A stretch of 60,532 nucleotides of DNA, from assembly GCA_030428615.1 (NCBI GenBank), contig JAUIDN010000020.1:1-60532 (forward strand), read 5' to 3'. Below are positions 1 through 8,033 of the stretch, piece by piece. Under the pieces are notes generated by a model that saw only the letters and a list, made by a program, of their open reading frames with translations, was not told the DNA's origin and did not search any database. The DNA is from Alphaproteobacteria bacterium (GTDB lineage Bacteria; Pseudomonadota; Alphaproteobacteria; Sphingomonadales; Emcibacteraceae). Each line of letters begins with the position of its first letter. Positions within the stretch are counted from its first letter, which is position 1. A program made the position numbers and the translations under genes.

Positions 1-111
1 ATTAATGTTGAGCTTATCAACCCGATTGCGATGGATGAAGGTCTTCGTTTTGCGATCCGTGAAGGCGGACGTACAGTCGGGGCAGGCGTCGTCGCCAAAA
101 TTATTGAATAG
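1..111 (+). CDS. tuf: Elongation factor Tu, 3' end (first tuf copy, partial)
   Basis: Reading frame 1 runs from the window edge to a TAG at 109-111 and encodes the last 36 residues of EF-Tu (beta-barrel domain 3, ending AKIIE). The 111 nt are identical to the 3' end of the complete tuf at 16751-16861, after which the two downstream sequences diverge. The gene's GTPase domain lies outside the window. It is followed by a hairpin and tRNA-Trp, the usual order tuf - trnW - secE - nusG in Proteobacteria. Identity of the product is certain; the state of the rest of the gene cannot be judged here. Confidence 0.97.
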   Translation: MNVELINPIAMDEGLRFAIREGGRTVGAGVVAKIIE

Positions 112-126
112 TAATTTTTGAAGTGG

Positions 127-160
127 GGCGGCCCTTGTACAAAAGGGTCGCCTTACTTAT
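127..160 (+). terminator. Hairpin after tuf, weak terminator or processing site
   Basis: A 10-bp stem (127-136 with 143-152, one G-U pair) closes a 6-nt loop and is followed by TTACTTATTTG. The T-tract is interrupted, so termination may be partial, letting some transcription pass into tRNA-Trp and secE-nusG. It could equally mark where the tRNA precursor is separated from tuf mRNA. Confidence 0.55.
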
Positions 161-164
161 TTGT

Positions 165-240
165 AGGAGTGTAGCTCAGTTGGTAGAGCACCGGTCTCCA
201 AAACCGGGTGTCGGGAGTTCGAGTCTCTCCACTCCTGCCA
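165..240 (+). tRNA. trnW: tRNA-Trp (anticodon CCA)
   Basis: A complete 76-nt cloverleaf: 7-bp acceptor stem AGGAGTG (165-171) with CACTCCT (230-236), D-arm with TTGGTAGA, anticodon loop CTCCAAA giving anticodon CCA, T-arm containing GTTCGAGTC, discriminator G and an encoded CCA tail. It decodes UGG. Position between tuf and secE is conserved in many Proteobacteria and suggests it is cotranscribed with tuf and processed out. Confidence 0.97.
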
Positions 241-317
241 TTTAAATAAAAGTGGATTTGTGATGAGATATAGAGTATTCATCATCAAAATCATAAAATG
301 AAATGGAAGTTTGAACA

Positions 318-515
318 ATGGCAAAAACGTCACCGGCAGAATTTGTCCGTCAGGTTCGTCAGGAAGTGTCAAAGGTCCACTGGCCGACACGCAAGGAAGC
401 GACAATTACGACAATCATGGTATTTATCATGGCTGTGGTTATGTCTGTTTTTTTTCTGGGTGTAGACCAGCTTTGGTCGTTTGTTATTGGTCTTTTGCTT
501 GGACTAGGAGCGTAA
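318..515 (+). CDS. secE: Preprotein translocase subunit SecE
   Basis: A 65-residue protein of the short SecE type; Escherichia coli SecE has 127 residues because of two extra N-terminal helices. Residues about 10-25 (VRQEVSKVHWPTRKE) are the conserved amphipathic region that lies on the membrane surface and clamps SecY, and residues about 35-60 form the single transmembrane helix. It partners with SecY (encoded at 26260-27597) and SecG in the Sec channel. nusG starts 3 nt after its stop, so the two are cotranscribed. No strong Shine-Dalgarno is visible before the ATG. Confidence 0.97.
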   Translation: MAKTSPAEFVRQVRQEVSKVHWPTRKEATITTIMVFIMAVVMSVFFLGVDQLWSFVIGLLLGLGA

Positions 516-518
516 TTT

Positions 519-1055
519 ATGGCTACGGACGCAAAATGGTATATTGTTCAGGCTTATTCCGGTTATGAGAAAAAGGTTGCTGAAGCCATAAAGGCATCGG
601 CTGAGCTTCATGGTCTTGGTGCATTGATAGAAGAAGTGCTTGTCCCGGTTGAGGAAGTTGTCGAAGTTAAAAAAGGCAAAAAAGTAACCAGCGAGCATAA
701 ATTTTTCCCGGGCTATGTTCTGGCGAAAATGGTGATGACGGATGCTACGTATCATTTGATTAAAAATACACCAAAAGTCAGTGGTTTTCTTGGTGCAAGC
801 GGCAAACCCTCTCCGATCAGTGAAAAGGAAGTCGCGCAGATACTTCATCAAGTGGAAGAGGGCGTGGATAGGAAATCACCATCCATTACTTATGATGTTG
901 GTGAAGAAGTGCGTGTGATTGATGGGCCCTTCAATTCATTTGTTGGTATCGTTGAGGGCGTTGATGTTGAAAAAATGCGTCTGAAAGTGTCTGTATCGAT
1001 CTTTGGTCGTGCGACGCCAGTGGAGCTTGAATATAATCAGGTGGAAAAAAACTAG
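519..1055 (+). CDS. nusG: Transcription termination/antitermination protein NusG
   Basis: A 178-residue protein, normal for the family. The N-terminal NGN domain (about 1-115, starting with the typical WYIVQAYSGYEKKV) binds the RNA polymerase clamp; the C-terminal KOW domain (about 125-178, GEEVRVIDGPFNSFVG) contacts Rho or ribosomal S10. It couples transcription to translation and supports Rho-dependent termination. It follows secE by 3 nt and precedes rplK by a 175-nt structured leader. The start ATG at 519 fits the conserved N-terminus. Confidence 0.98.
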   Translation: MATDAKWYIVQAYSGYEKKVAEAIKASAELHGLGALIEEVLVPVEEVVEVKKGKKVTSEHKFFPGYVLAKMVMTDATYHLIKNTPKVSGFLGASGKPSPISEKEVAQILHQVEEGVDRKSPSITYDVGEEVRVIDGPFNSFVGIVEGVDVEKMRLKVSVSIFGRATPVELEYNQVEKN

Positions 1056-1095
1056 TAATATTTCAAATAGGCTGTTATAAGCCGCATTTACGAGT

Positions 1096-1165
1096 CGCCG
1101 AAAGATATGATTTTTTGGCGGCTTCTCATTTGAGAGTGAATTTCAAATGAACGGGCAAATGCCCG
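1096..1165 (+). other. Structured 5' part of the rplK leader
   Basis: Two short hairpins lie between nusG and the probable L1 site. The first pairs 1096-1103 with 1113-1120 (eight pairs, one G-U) with a run of six T inside its loop and 3' arm; the second is CGGGCA/TGCCCG at 1152-1157 and 1160-1165. The T-run is not placed after the stem, so this is not a standard terminator. The stretch contains no gene. Confidence 0.4.
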
Positions 1166-1171
1166 ATAGCG

Positions 1172-1200
1172 TGTGGAAGGCCCGCCATAGCCGTACCACA
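1172..1200 (+). promoter_or_regulatory. Probable L1-binding operator in the rplK leader
   Basis: TGTGG (1172-1176) pairs with CCACA (1196-1200) and GGC (1179-1181) with GCC (1190-1192), leaving an asymmetric internal loop (AA opposite GTA). Two short helices joined by an asymmetric loop, 30 nt before rplK, is the architecture of the site in L11 operon mRNA where ribosomal protein L1 represses translation of rplK-rplA. The pairing is seen directly; binding by L1 is inferred from position and shape. Confidence 0.6.
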
Positions 1201-1230
1201 TCCCTTTAAACTAATTTTAAAAGGTATATA

Positions 1231-1659
1231 ATGGCGAAGAAAATTGACGGTTACATAAAGCTGCAGGTGCCCGCGGGCGCAGCTAACCCATCCCCACCGA
1301 TTGGGCCAGCACTTGGTCAACGCGGTGTAAATATCATGGAATTCTGTAAGGCATTCAACGCTCAAACCCAGGACTTGGAAAAAAATATGCCAATTCCGAC
1401 TACGATCACCGTATATGCTGATCGCAGTTTTACGTTTGAAACTAAAACGCCGCCAGCATCATTCCTCTTGAAAAAAGCTGCCAATCTTAAAAGCGCTTCG
1501 AGTTTGCCCGGTCGTGATGTGGCGGGTTCCGTAACAGCATCTCAGGTTCAGGAAATTGCGGACATGAAGATGGTTGATCTGAATGCAAACACAAAAGAGG
1601 CTGCATTTGAAATTATCGCTGGTACTGCCCGTTCAATGGGTATCGAAGTAAAAGGATAG
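1231..1659 (+). CDS. rplK: 50S ribosomal protein L11
   Basis: A 142-residue protein, the same length as the E. coli protein. The N-terminal domain (about 1-70, with [19 protein letters not shown]) and the C-terminal rRNA-binding domain (about 75-142) are both complete. L11 binds the GTPase-associated centre of 23S rRNA with L10-L12 and influences factor binding. It begins the rplK-rplA pair; rplA starts within 5 nt of its stop, so translation is probably coupled and both genes respond to the L1 site upstream. Confidence 0.98.
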   Translation: MAKKIDGYIKLQVPAGAANPSPPIGPALGQRGVNIMEFCKAFNAQTQDLEKNMPIPTTITVYADRSFTFETKTPPASFLLKKAANLKSASSLPGRDVAGSVTASQVQEIADMKMVDLNANTKEAAFEIIAGTARSMGIEVKG

Positions 1660-1663
1660 TATG

Positions 1664-2362
1664 ATGGCTAAACTAGGTAAAAGAGCGAAAGCGATGCTTG
1701 AGGGCCTTGATCTTAATGCTTCTTACTCAATTGAGGATGCTGTAAAGATTTTAAAAGAGCGTTCAAAAGTGAAATTTGACGAAACTGTTGAGGTTGCTAT
1801 CGGCCTTGGCGTGGATCCGCGGCACGCAGACCAAATGGTTCGCGGCGTGATTGGGTTGCCAAATGGAACGGGTAAATCGGTTCGTGTCGCTGTGTTTGCT
1901 CGTGGCGAGAATGCTGATAAAGCGAAAGCTGCCGGTGCGGAACTTGTTGGCGCTGAGGATTTGATGGAAACAATTCAAAAGGGCGAAATGGATTTTGATC
2001 GCTGTATTGCGACACCTGATATGATGGCTGTTGTTGGTCGTCTTGGTAAGGTTCTGGGTCCACGTGGCCTAATGCCAAACCCAAAACTTGGTACGGTAAC
2101 GCAGGATGTTGAGGCGGCTGTCAAGGCGGCTAAGGGCGGCCAGGTGGAATATCGTGTAGAAAAAACGGGTATTATCCATGTGGGTGTTGGTAAAGTCAGT
2201 TTTGATGAAAAAGCGATTGCAGAGAATGTAAAAACGCTCGTTGGGGCGGTTATAAAAGCAAAGCCGGCAGGAGTTAAAGGCACATATTTTAAAAATATGT
2301 CAATGTCTTCAACAATGGGACCCGGTTTGAAGATAGATGTAGCATCGGCATTGGCAGGATAA
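1664..2362 (+). CDS. rplA: 50S ribosomal protein L1
   Basis: A 232-residue protein close to the usual 234. L1 forms the mobile stalk near the ribosomal E site and in many bacteria represses its own operon by binding rplK mRNA. Two adjacent ATG codons exist (1661 and 1664); I prefer 1664 because the AAGGA at 1652-1656 is then 7 nt away and the product begins MAKLGKR as in relatives. The [16 protein letters not shown] segment near the C-terminus is intact. A 307-nt leader separates it from rplJ. Confidence 0.96.
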   Translation: MAKLGKRAKAMLEGLDLNASYSIEDAVKILKERSKVKFDETVEVAIGLGVDPRHADQMVRGVIGLPNGTGKSVRVAVFARGENADKAKAAGAELVGAEDLMETIQKGEMDFDRCIATPDMMAVVGRLGKVLGPRGLMPNPKLGTVTQDVEAAVKAAKGGQVEYRVEKTGIIHVGVGKVSFDEKAIAENVKTLVGAVIKAKPAGVKGTYFKNMSMSSTMGPGLKIDVASALAG

Positions 2363-2439
2363 TCCAGCCGATGAAAAGGAATTCCGTTGGACGTGTCTGA
2401 CGGGAACTGGGGAATACGGAGGAGACTTCGCATTCCTGG

Positions 2440-2515
2440 CTTGTCCGAAACTGCAGGTGCCTGATCCTTAGGGTGATGGTTTAAGCCAAAAGGGCCTGCA
2501 TAGATGGGGTTGTGA
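2440..2515 (+). promoter_or_regulatory. L10-type leader of rplJL (autoregulatory site)
   Basis: The 307-nt gap between rplA and rplJ (2363-2669) holds no gene but has the hallmarks of the L10 leader: TGCAGG (2452-2457) followed by TGCC pairs with CCTGCA (2495-2500), then TAGATGGGG. This conserved core resembles the alphaproteobacterial site where the L10-(L12) complex binds mRNA and represses rplJ-rplL translation. Further downstream GATATGA (near 2568) can pair with TCATATC (near 2606). No clear sigma70 promoter is visible in the gap. Confidence 0.65.
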
Positions 2516-2669
2516 TTTATCACAGTTTCCGTGCGGAAGTCTTTTAAAGATGGAAGCGACAGGCATGAGCGATATGAGGTAGCTGAACTTTAAAGCGGTT
2601 TCTTCATATCTAAATTTGAACGGTAAAGGTTGAATTATTGATCTTTGCAGATTGAAATCGGAGACGAGA

Positions 2670-3179
2670 ATGGATCGTACTCAAAAAGAGGAAATGGTAT
2701 CCTTTCTAAAAGGTGTTTTTGACACGTCGGCTTCCATCGTTGTGGTTCGCAACCTGGGGCTTAATGTGGCGGAAATGTCTGACTTGCGCATTAAAATGCG
2801 TGAGCAGGGTGCTACCCTGAAGGTTGCCAAAAACCGGCTCGCTCGTCTTGCTCTTGAAGGTACCGAAATTGAAAGCCTTGGAGATCATCTGTCAGGGACA
2901 ACTGTACTCGGTTATTCCGAAGATGTTGTAGCTGCTGCAAAAGTGCTTGTAAAATATGCCAAAGACAACGAGAAAATTGAAATCGTTGGTGGTACTATGG
3001 AAAGCACTATTCTTGACGTCAATGGTGTCAAGTCGCTAGCGGCGCTTCCTGGTCTTGATGAACTTCGTGGAAAAATTGTTGGGCTGCTACAGGCGCCAGC
3101 AGGAAAACTTGCAAGTATTACGCAAGCGCCTGCCGGTCAGTTGGCTCGCGTTTTTGGTGCTTATGGATCGCAAGGTTAA
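2670..3179 (+). CDS. rplJ: 50S ribosomal protein L10
   Basis: A 169-residue protein (E. coli 165). The N-terminal domain (about 1-130) binds 23S rRNA and the C-terminal helix (about 135-169) anchors L7/L12 dimers to build the stalk. The ATG at 2670 is chosen over an in-frame TTG at 2652 because GGAG at 2660-2663 sits 6 nt before it and the product then starts MDRTQKEEMV. Two similar segments, LLQAPAGKLA and TQAPAGQLAR, occur in the C-terminal part. rplL follows after 50 nt and the pair is probably controlled by the upstream L10 leader. Confidence 0.97.
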   Translation: MDRTQKEEMVSFLKGVFDTSASIVVVRNLGLNVAEMSDLRIKMREQGATLKVAKNRLARLALEGTEIESLGDHLSGTTVLGYSEDVVAAAKVLVKYAKDNEKIEIVGGTMESTILDVNGVKSLAALPGLDELRGKIVGLLQAPAGKLASITQAPAGQLARVFGAYGSQG

Positions 3180-3229
3180 GCGGCCCAGGTTTCAATTGAA
3201 TTAAAATATTTTGAATTAAGGAAAATAAA

Positions 3230-3607
3230 ATGGCTGATCTTAATAAGATTGCTGATGAATTATCTGCACTAACAGTTATGGAGGCTGCAGAGCTTTCAAA
3301 ACTTCTTGAAGAAAAGTGGGGCGTATCTGCCGCTGCTCCTGTTGCTGCTGCTGCAGCTCCTGCTGCTGGTGGTGATGCTGGTGGTGAAGCTGAGAAAGAC
3401 GAATTTGACGTTGTTCTGGCAGCTGCGGGTGATAAGAAAATCAACGTAATTAAAGAAGTGCGTGGTATCACCGGTCTTGGACTTAAAGAGTCTAAGGAAA
3501 TGGTAGAAGGCGCTCCTAAAGTTGTTAAGGAAGGCGTTGCAAAAGCTGAAGCTGAAGAACTTAAAGCGAAGCTTGAAGCGGCTGGCGCTACCGTAGAACT
3601 TAAGTAG
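3230..3607 (+). CDS. rplL: 50S ribosomal protein L7/L12
   Basis: A 125-residue protein. The N-terminal dimerisation domain (about 1-33), an alanine/proline-rich hinge (about 35-50) and the globular C-terminal domain (about 55-125, with [19 protein letters not shown]) are all present. It is the multicopy stalk protein that recruits EF-Tu, EF-G and other GTPases. It is translated from the rplJ mRNA with its own ribosome-binding site (AAGGAAA before the ATG). Two hairpins downstream probably reduce read-through into rpoB. Confidence 0.98.
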   Translation: MADLNKIADELSALTVMEAAELSKLLEEKWGVSAAAPVAAAAAPAAGGDAGGEAEKDEFDVVLAAAGDKKINVIKEVRGITGLGLKESKEMVEGAPKVVKEGVAKAEAEELKAKLEAAGATVELK

Positions 3608-3622
3608 TTCAAAAGTTTTGAG

Positions 3623-3659
3623 GGTGGTGTGTGGAGCGATGTGTTCCTGCACCACCTTT
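3623..3659 (+). terminator. Attenuator hairpin 1 after rplL
   Basis: GGTGGTG (3623-3629) pairs with CACCACC (3650-3656) around a 20-nt loop and is followed by only TTTA. It lies 15 nt after rplL. The weak T-tract suggests partial termination or an RNase processing site, as known for the rplL-rpoB gap in E. coli, where ribosomal protein output exceeds RNA polymerase subunit output. Confidence 0.5.
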
Positions 3660-3767
3660 ACCCTTATCTAAGGGAGAGTGGTTTAAACATCGAATCGGAT
3701 ATGTAAATTTGTTAAAGGACAATAATTTACCATTGATTTTGGAATTATTTTGACTAATTTAAGATGG

Positions 3768-3799
3768 CCGTTTTCAGAAGCTTTTCTGAAGCGGTTTTT
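3768..3799 (+). terminator. Attenuator hairpin 2 before rpoB
   Basis: TTCAGAA (3773-3779) pairs perfectly with TTCTGAA (3784-3790) over a GCTT loop, extended by CCG (3768-3770) with CGG (3792-3794) across a small internal loop, and followed directly by TTTTT (3795-3799). This looks like an intrinsic terminator of moderate strength. Read-through or the promoter-like site that overlaps its T-tract would feed rpoB. Confidence 0.6.
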
Positions 3800-3825
3800 G
3801 ACGTATCTGAATGAATGTTTATTTA
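3798..3825 (+). promoter_or_regulatory. Possible sigma70 promoter for rpoBC
   Basis: TTGACG (3798-3803) and TATTTA (3820-3825) are separated by 16 nt, about 80 nt before rpoB. The -35 overlaps the T-run of the preceding hairpin. The -10 is a weak match, so this is tentative. The rest of the 297-nt gap 3608-3904 contains the two hairpins and no gene. Confidence 0.35.
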
Positions 3826-3904
3826 GAAATTATATGTTTGTCTTTAAGTGACTGTTTTAAAAGATAAATAAATTTTATTAAGAATATTTTGGCGAGGGTT
3901 GAAC

Positions 3905-6900
3905 ATGGCGACTTCTTATTCCAGTCGTAAAAAAGTTCGTAAGAATTTTGGACGTATTCGTGAAGTGGCAGAGATGCCAAATCTAATTAAAGTTCAAAAA
4001 AGCTCTTATGATCAGTTTCTACAAACAGATATAACGCTTGATAACCGCACTAGTGACGGTTTGCAGGGCGTGTTTAAGAGTTTATTTCCAATATCGGATT
4101 TTGCCGAAACAGCGTCGCTTGAGTTTGTTTCATACGAGTTGGAAAAGCCAAAATACGACACCGATGAGTGCCAACAGCGTGATATGACTTACGCTGCGCC
4201 ACTTCGTGTGACATTACGTCTTATTGTTTTTGAAGTTGATGAAGAAACAGAAGCCCGTAGCGTGCTCGATATCAAAGAGCAGGACGTTTATATGGGGGAT
4301 CTTCCGCTTATGACTGATCGCGGTACGTTTATTGTAAACGGTACCGAGCGCGTCATTGTTTCGCAGATGCATAGATCACCGGGCGTTTTCTTTGATCATG
4401 ATGGTGGTAAAACACAGGCATCCGGAAAGTTCCTTTTTTCAGCACGCGTAATCCCGTATCGCGGTTCATGGCTCGACTTTGAGTTTGACGCAAAGGATAT
4501 TATCCATGTGCGTTTTGATCGCCGCCGCAAAATGCCTGTTACCACCCTTCTTTATGCGCTTGGATTAAGTGCAGAAGAAATGCTTGATTATTATTATGAC
4601 CGTCTTTCATACAAAAAAGCCAAAGGTGGATGGAGTGCCCCGTTTGATACTGAACGGTGGCGCGGTGTTAAACCGGCATATGACCTGGTTAATGCCAAAA
4701 ATGGTGAAGTTATTGTGGAGGCTGGTACAAAGATTACCCCACGCACAATTAAAAAGCTCGAAAAAGATGGTGTAAAGGATCTTCTGCTTCCGGATGAGGA
4801 ACTGATCAACCGGTTTGCAGCGGAAGATATGGTAAACGACAAAACCGGTGAGATTTATATCGAAGCTGGAGAGGAAATTACTGAGGAACATTTGGAGGTA
4901 TTTGCCAAAGCCGGATACAAGGTAATTGATACATTGGATATTGACCATGTTCGTATTGGTCCGTTCCTTCGCAACACGCTGATGGCTGATAAGGTCCAGA
5001 ACCGCGATATGGCGCTTTCCGAAATTTATCGTGTCATGCGTCCCGGTGAACCTCCAACACGTGAAACAGCGGAAGCGCTTTTCGACGGACTTTTCTTTGA
5101 TCCTGAGCGTTACGATCTGTCTTCTGTCGGTCGCGTGAAAATGAATATGCGTCTTGATCTTGATTGTCCGGACGAAGTTCGGGTGCTTCGCAAAGAAGAC
5201 ATTCTTGCGGTGCTAAAAACCATGATTGATCTTAAGGATGGTAAAGGCGTGGTTGATGATATTGATCATCTTGGAAATCGCCGTGTCCGTTCCGTTGGTG
5301 AATTGATGGAAAATCAGTACCGTATTGGGTTGCTTCGAATGGAGCGTGCAATTCGTGAAAGAATGAGCAGTATTGATATTGATACAGTGATGCCGCACGA
5401 TCTTGTTAATGCGAAACCGGCCGTTGCCGCTGTTCGCGAATTCTTTGGTTCATCTCAGTTAAGTCAGTTTATGGACCAAACTAATCCACTGTCGGAAATT
5501 ACACACAAACGCCGTCTTTCAGCGCTTGGTCCGGGGGGTCTTACCCGGGAACGGGCCGGGTTTGAGGTTCGTGACGTGCATACAACCCATTATGGTCGTA
5601 TTTGTCCGATTGAAACACCGGAGGGGCCAAATATTGGTTTGATTAATTCACTTGCGACATACGCAAAAGTGAATAAGTACGGTTTCATCGAAACACCATA
5701 CAGAAAAGTTGAAAACGGCAAGATTACTGACGAGGTTATCTATCTTTCAGCGATGGAAGAAGAAAAATATACAATCGCCCAGGCGAACACACCACTTAAT
5801 GAAAAGGGTGATTTCGTGCAGGAATTGGTCGATTGTCGTCAGGCAGGTGATCATGTGCTTAAAAAACACGAAGATATTAACCTGATGGACGTGTCTCCGA
5901 AACAGGTTGTGTCCGTCGCTGCGGCGCTTATACCGTTTCTTGAAAATGACGATGCGAACCGCGCGCTTATGGGATCAAACATGCAGCGTCAGGCAGTGCC
6001 GCTGCTTCGCGCGGAATCGCCGTTTGTGGGCACAGGTATGGAACGCGTAGTGGCGCGTGATTCCGGTGCTGCTGTGGTGGCAACGCGGGGTGGTGTTATT
6101 GACCAAGTTGATGCGATCCGCATCGTGATCCGGGTGACGGATGATGTGGATAGTGGTGAATCTGCAGTTGATATTTATACACTGCAGAAGTTCCAACGTT
6201 CAAATCAGAACACCTGTATTAACCAACGACCTATTGTGAAAGTGGGTGATGTGGTAAAAGCCGGCGATGTGCTTGCTGACGGTCCTTCAACGGACCTTGG
6301 TGAATTGGCCCTTGGGCGTAATGTGCTTGTCGCCTTTATGCCATGGCACGGTTATAACTTTGAGGATAGTATCCTCATTTCTGAACGTATCGTGAAGGAT
6401 GATGTGTTTACGTCTATTCATATCGAAGAATTTGAAGTTATGGCCCGTGATACAAAGCTTGGGCCGGAAGATATAACACGCGATATTCCTAATGTCGGTG
6501 AAGAAGGTCTCCGCAATCTTGATGAAGCTGGTATCGTTTATCTTGGTGCCGAAGTTCATCCTGGTGATATTCTCGTTGGTAAAATCACACCGAAAGGTGA
6601 AAGTCCAATGACACCGGAAGAAAAACTTCTTCGTGCAATCTTTGGTGAAAAAGCGGCTGATGTCCGCGATACATCAATGCGCTTACCACCGGGCGTCGCC
6701 GGTACGGTTGTTGAAGTTCGTGTCTTTAACCGTCATGGCATTGATAAGGACGAGCGCGCCATTGCAATCGAACGAGAAGAGATTGAGCGCCTTTCCAAAG
6801 ACCGTGAAGATGAGCAGACAATTCTTGATCGAAGTATTTATGTGCGTCTGAAACCACTTCTTCTGGGCGGAAAAGTTCTCAGTGGTCCAAAAGAAGTAAA

Positions 6901-8005
6901 AAAAGGGTCTAAGGTAACTGAAGAGCTGCTTAACGAGCTTTCAAATGGATTCTGGTGGCAGATTGCCATTGATGATGAAAAAATCATGGAAGAAGTGGAT
7001 GCGCTTCATCAGCAATTTGAAGATGCACGTTCGCGCCTTCATGCACGTTTTGAAGAAAAGATTGAAAAACTTCAACGTGGCGATGAATTGCTTCCGGGTG
7101 TTCTCAAGATGGTAAAGGTTTTTGTTGCCGTTAAGCGTAAGCTTCAACCAGGTGATAAAATGGCTGGCCGTCATGGTAACAAAGGGGTGATTTCACGCAT
7201 TCTTCCTCAGGAAGATATGCCTTACCTCGAAGACGGGACTCCTGTCGATATTTGTTTGAACCCACTTGGTGTGCCATCGCGTATGAACGTGGGACAAATC
7301 CTTGAAACTCATCTTGGGTGGGCATCTCGGGGTCTTGGCGTTCAAATTTCGGAAATGCTGGATGAGCATGAGGCGTCTGAAAAAGAAAAAGCAGATGGTC
7401 TTCGTAAGAAATTTAAAAACGTGTACAGCAAAGAACAGTTTAAAGCTGAAATCACGCCGCTTAACGATGAAGATCTTATTGGTATGTCAGAGAATCTTCG
7501 AAATGGTATTCCGATGGCGACCCCCGTATTTGATGGTGCACATGAGCCGGATGTTGTTGATATGCTTCATGAAGCCGGACTTGACGAATCTGGTCAGGTT
7601 GACCTTTATGACGGTTTAACAGGCGAGAAGTTTGACCGTAAAGTGACAGTTGGTTACATCTACATGCTTAAGCTTCATCATTTGGTGGATGATAAGATCC
7701 ATGCCCGTTCCATCGGTCCATACTCACTGGTTACACAACAGCCACTTGGCGGTAAAGCGCAATTTGGCGGACAGCGTTTTGGTGAGATGGAAGTTTGGGC
7801 GCTTCAGGCATATGGTGCTGCTTATACACTGCAGGAAATGCTTACCGTGAAGTCGGATGATGTTAACGGCCGTACGAAGGTTTACGAATCAATTGTTCGC
7901 GGTGATGACAGCTTTGACGCGGGCATTCCGGAATCATTCAATGTTCTTGTGAAGGAAATGAAATCACTTTGCCTGAATGTTGAACTTACAAATAACAACC
8001 AATAA
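3905..8005 (+). CDS. rpoB: DNA-directed RNA polymerase subunit beta
   Basis: A 1366-residue beta subunit (E. coli 1342), full length. It forms one pincer of RNA polymerase and, with beta', the active centre. The rifampicin-pocket segment lies at about residues 516-540 and keeps the wild-type residues S520, Q521, D524, H534 and S539 (E. coli 512, 513, 516, 526 and 531), so nothing here predicts rifampicin resistance. The [19 protein letters not shown] and [13 protein letters not shown] motifs are intact. ATG 3905 is preferred over TTG 3899 because GCGAGG is properly spaced before it. rpoC follows after 28 nt. Confidence 0.99.
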   Translation: MATSYSSRKKVRKNFGRIREVAEMPNLIKVQKSSYDQFLQTDITLDNRTSDGLQGVFKSLFPISDFAETASLEFVSYELEKPKYDTDECQQRDMTYAAPLRVTLRLIVFEVDEETEARSVLDIKEQDVYMGDLPLMTDRGTFIVNGTERVIVSQMHRSPGVFFDHDGGKTQASGKFLFSARVIPYRGSWLDFEFDAKDIIHVRFDRRRKMPVTTLLYALGLSAEEMLDYYYDRLSYKKAKGGWSAPFDTERWRGVKPAYDLVNAKNGEVIVEAGTKITPRTIKKLEKDGVKDLLLPDEELINRFAAEDMVNDKTGEIYIEAGEEITEEHLEVFAKAGYKVIDTLDIDHVRIGPFLRNTLMADKVQNRDMALSEIYRVMRPGEPPTRETAEALFDGLFFDPERYDLSSVGRVKMNMRLDLDCPDEVRVLRKEDILAVLKTMIDLKDGKGVVDDIDHLGNRRVRSVGELMENQYRIGLLRMERAIRERMSSIDIDTVMPHDLVNAKPAVAAVREFFGSSQLSQFMDQTNPLSEITHKRRLSALGPGGLTRERAGFEVRDVHTTHYGRICPIETPEGPNIGLINSLATYAKVNKYGFIETPYRKVENGKITDEVIYLSAMEEEKYTIAQANTPLNEKGDFVQELVDCRQAGDHVLKKHEDINLMDVSPKQVVSVAAALIPFLENDDANRALMGSNMQRQAVPLLRAESPFVGTGMERVVARDSGAAVVATRGGVIDQVDAIRIVIRVTDDVDSGESAVDIYTLQKFQRSNQNTCINQRPIVKVGDVVKAGDVLADGPSTDLGELALGRNVLVAFMPWHGYNFEDSILISERIVKDDVFTSIHIEEFEVMARDTKLGPEDITRDIPNVGEEGLRNLDEAGIVYLGAEVHPGDILVGKITPKGESPMTPEEKLLRAIFGEKAADVRDTSMRLPPGVAGTVVEVRVFNRHGIDKDERAIAIEREEIERLSKDREDEQTILDRSIYVRLKPLLLGGKVLSGPKEVKKGSKVTEELLNELSNGFWWQIAIDDEKIMEEVDALHQQFEDARSRLHARFEEKIEKLQRGDELLPGVLKMVKVFVAVKRKLQPGDKMAGRHGNKGVISRILPQEDMPYLEDGTPVDICLNPLGVPSRMNVGQILETHLGWASRGLGVQISEMLDEHEASEKEKADGLRKKFKNVYSKEQFKAEITPLNDEDLIGMSENLRNGIPMATPVFDGAHEPDVVDMLHEAGLDESGQVDLYDGLTGEKFDRKVTVGYIYMLKLHHLVDDKIHARSIGPYSLVTQQPLGGKAQFGGQRFGEMEVWALQAYGAAYTLQEMLTVKSDDVNGRTKVYESIVRGDDSFDAGIPESFNVLVKEMKSLCLNVELTNNNQ

Positions 8006-8033
8006 GACCGTTACTGGATAAGGAGAATTGGCT

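Noticed and set aside
1975-2523. 182-codon minus-strand frame across rplA and the L10 leader
   Set aside because: It overlaps a certain gene and a conserved RNA leader and matches no family I recognise.
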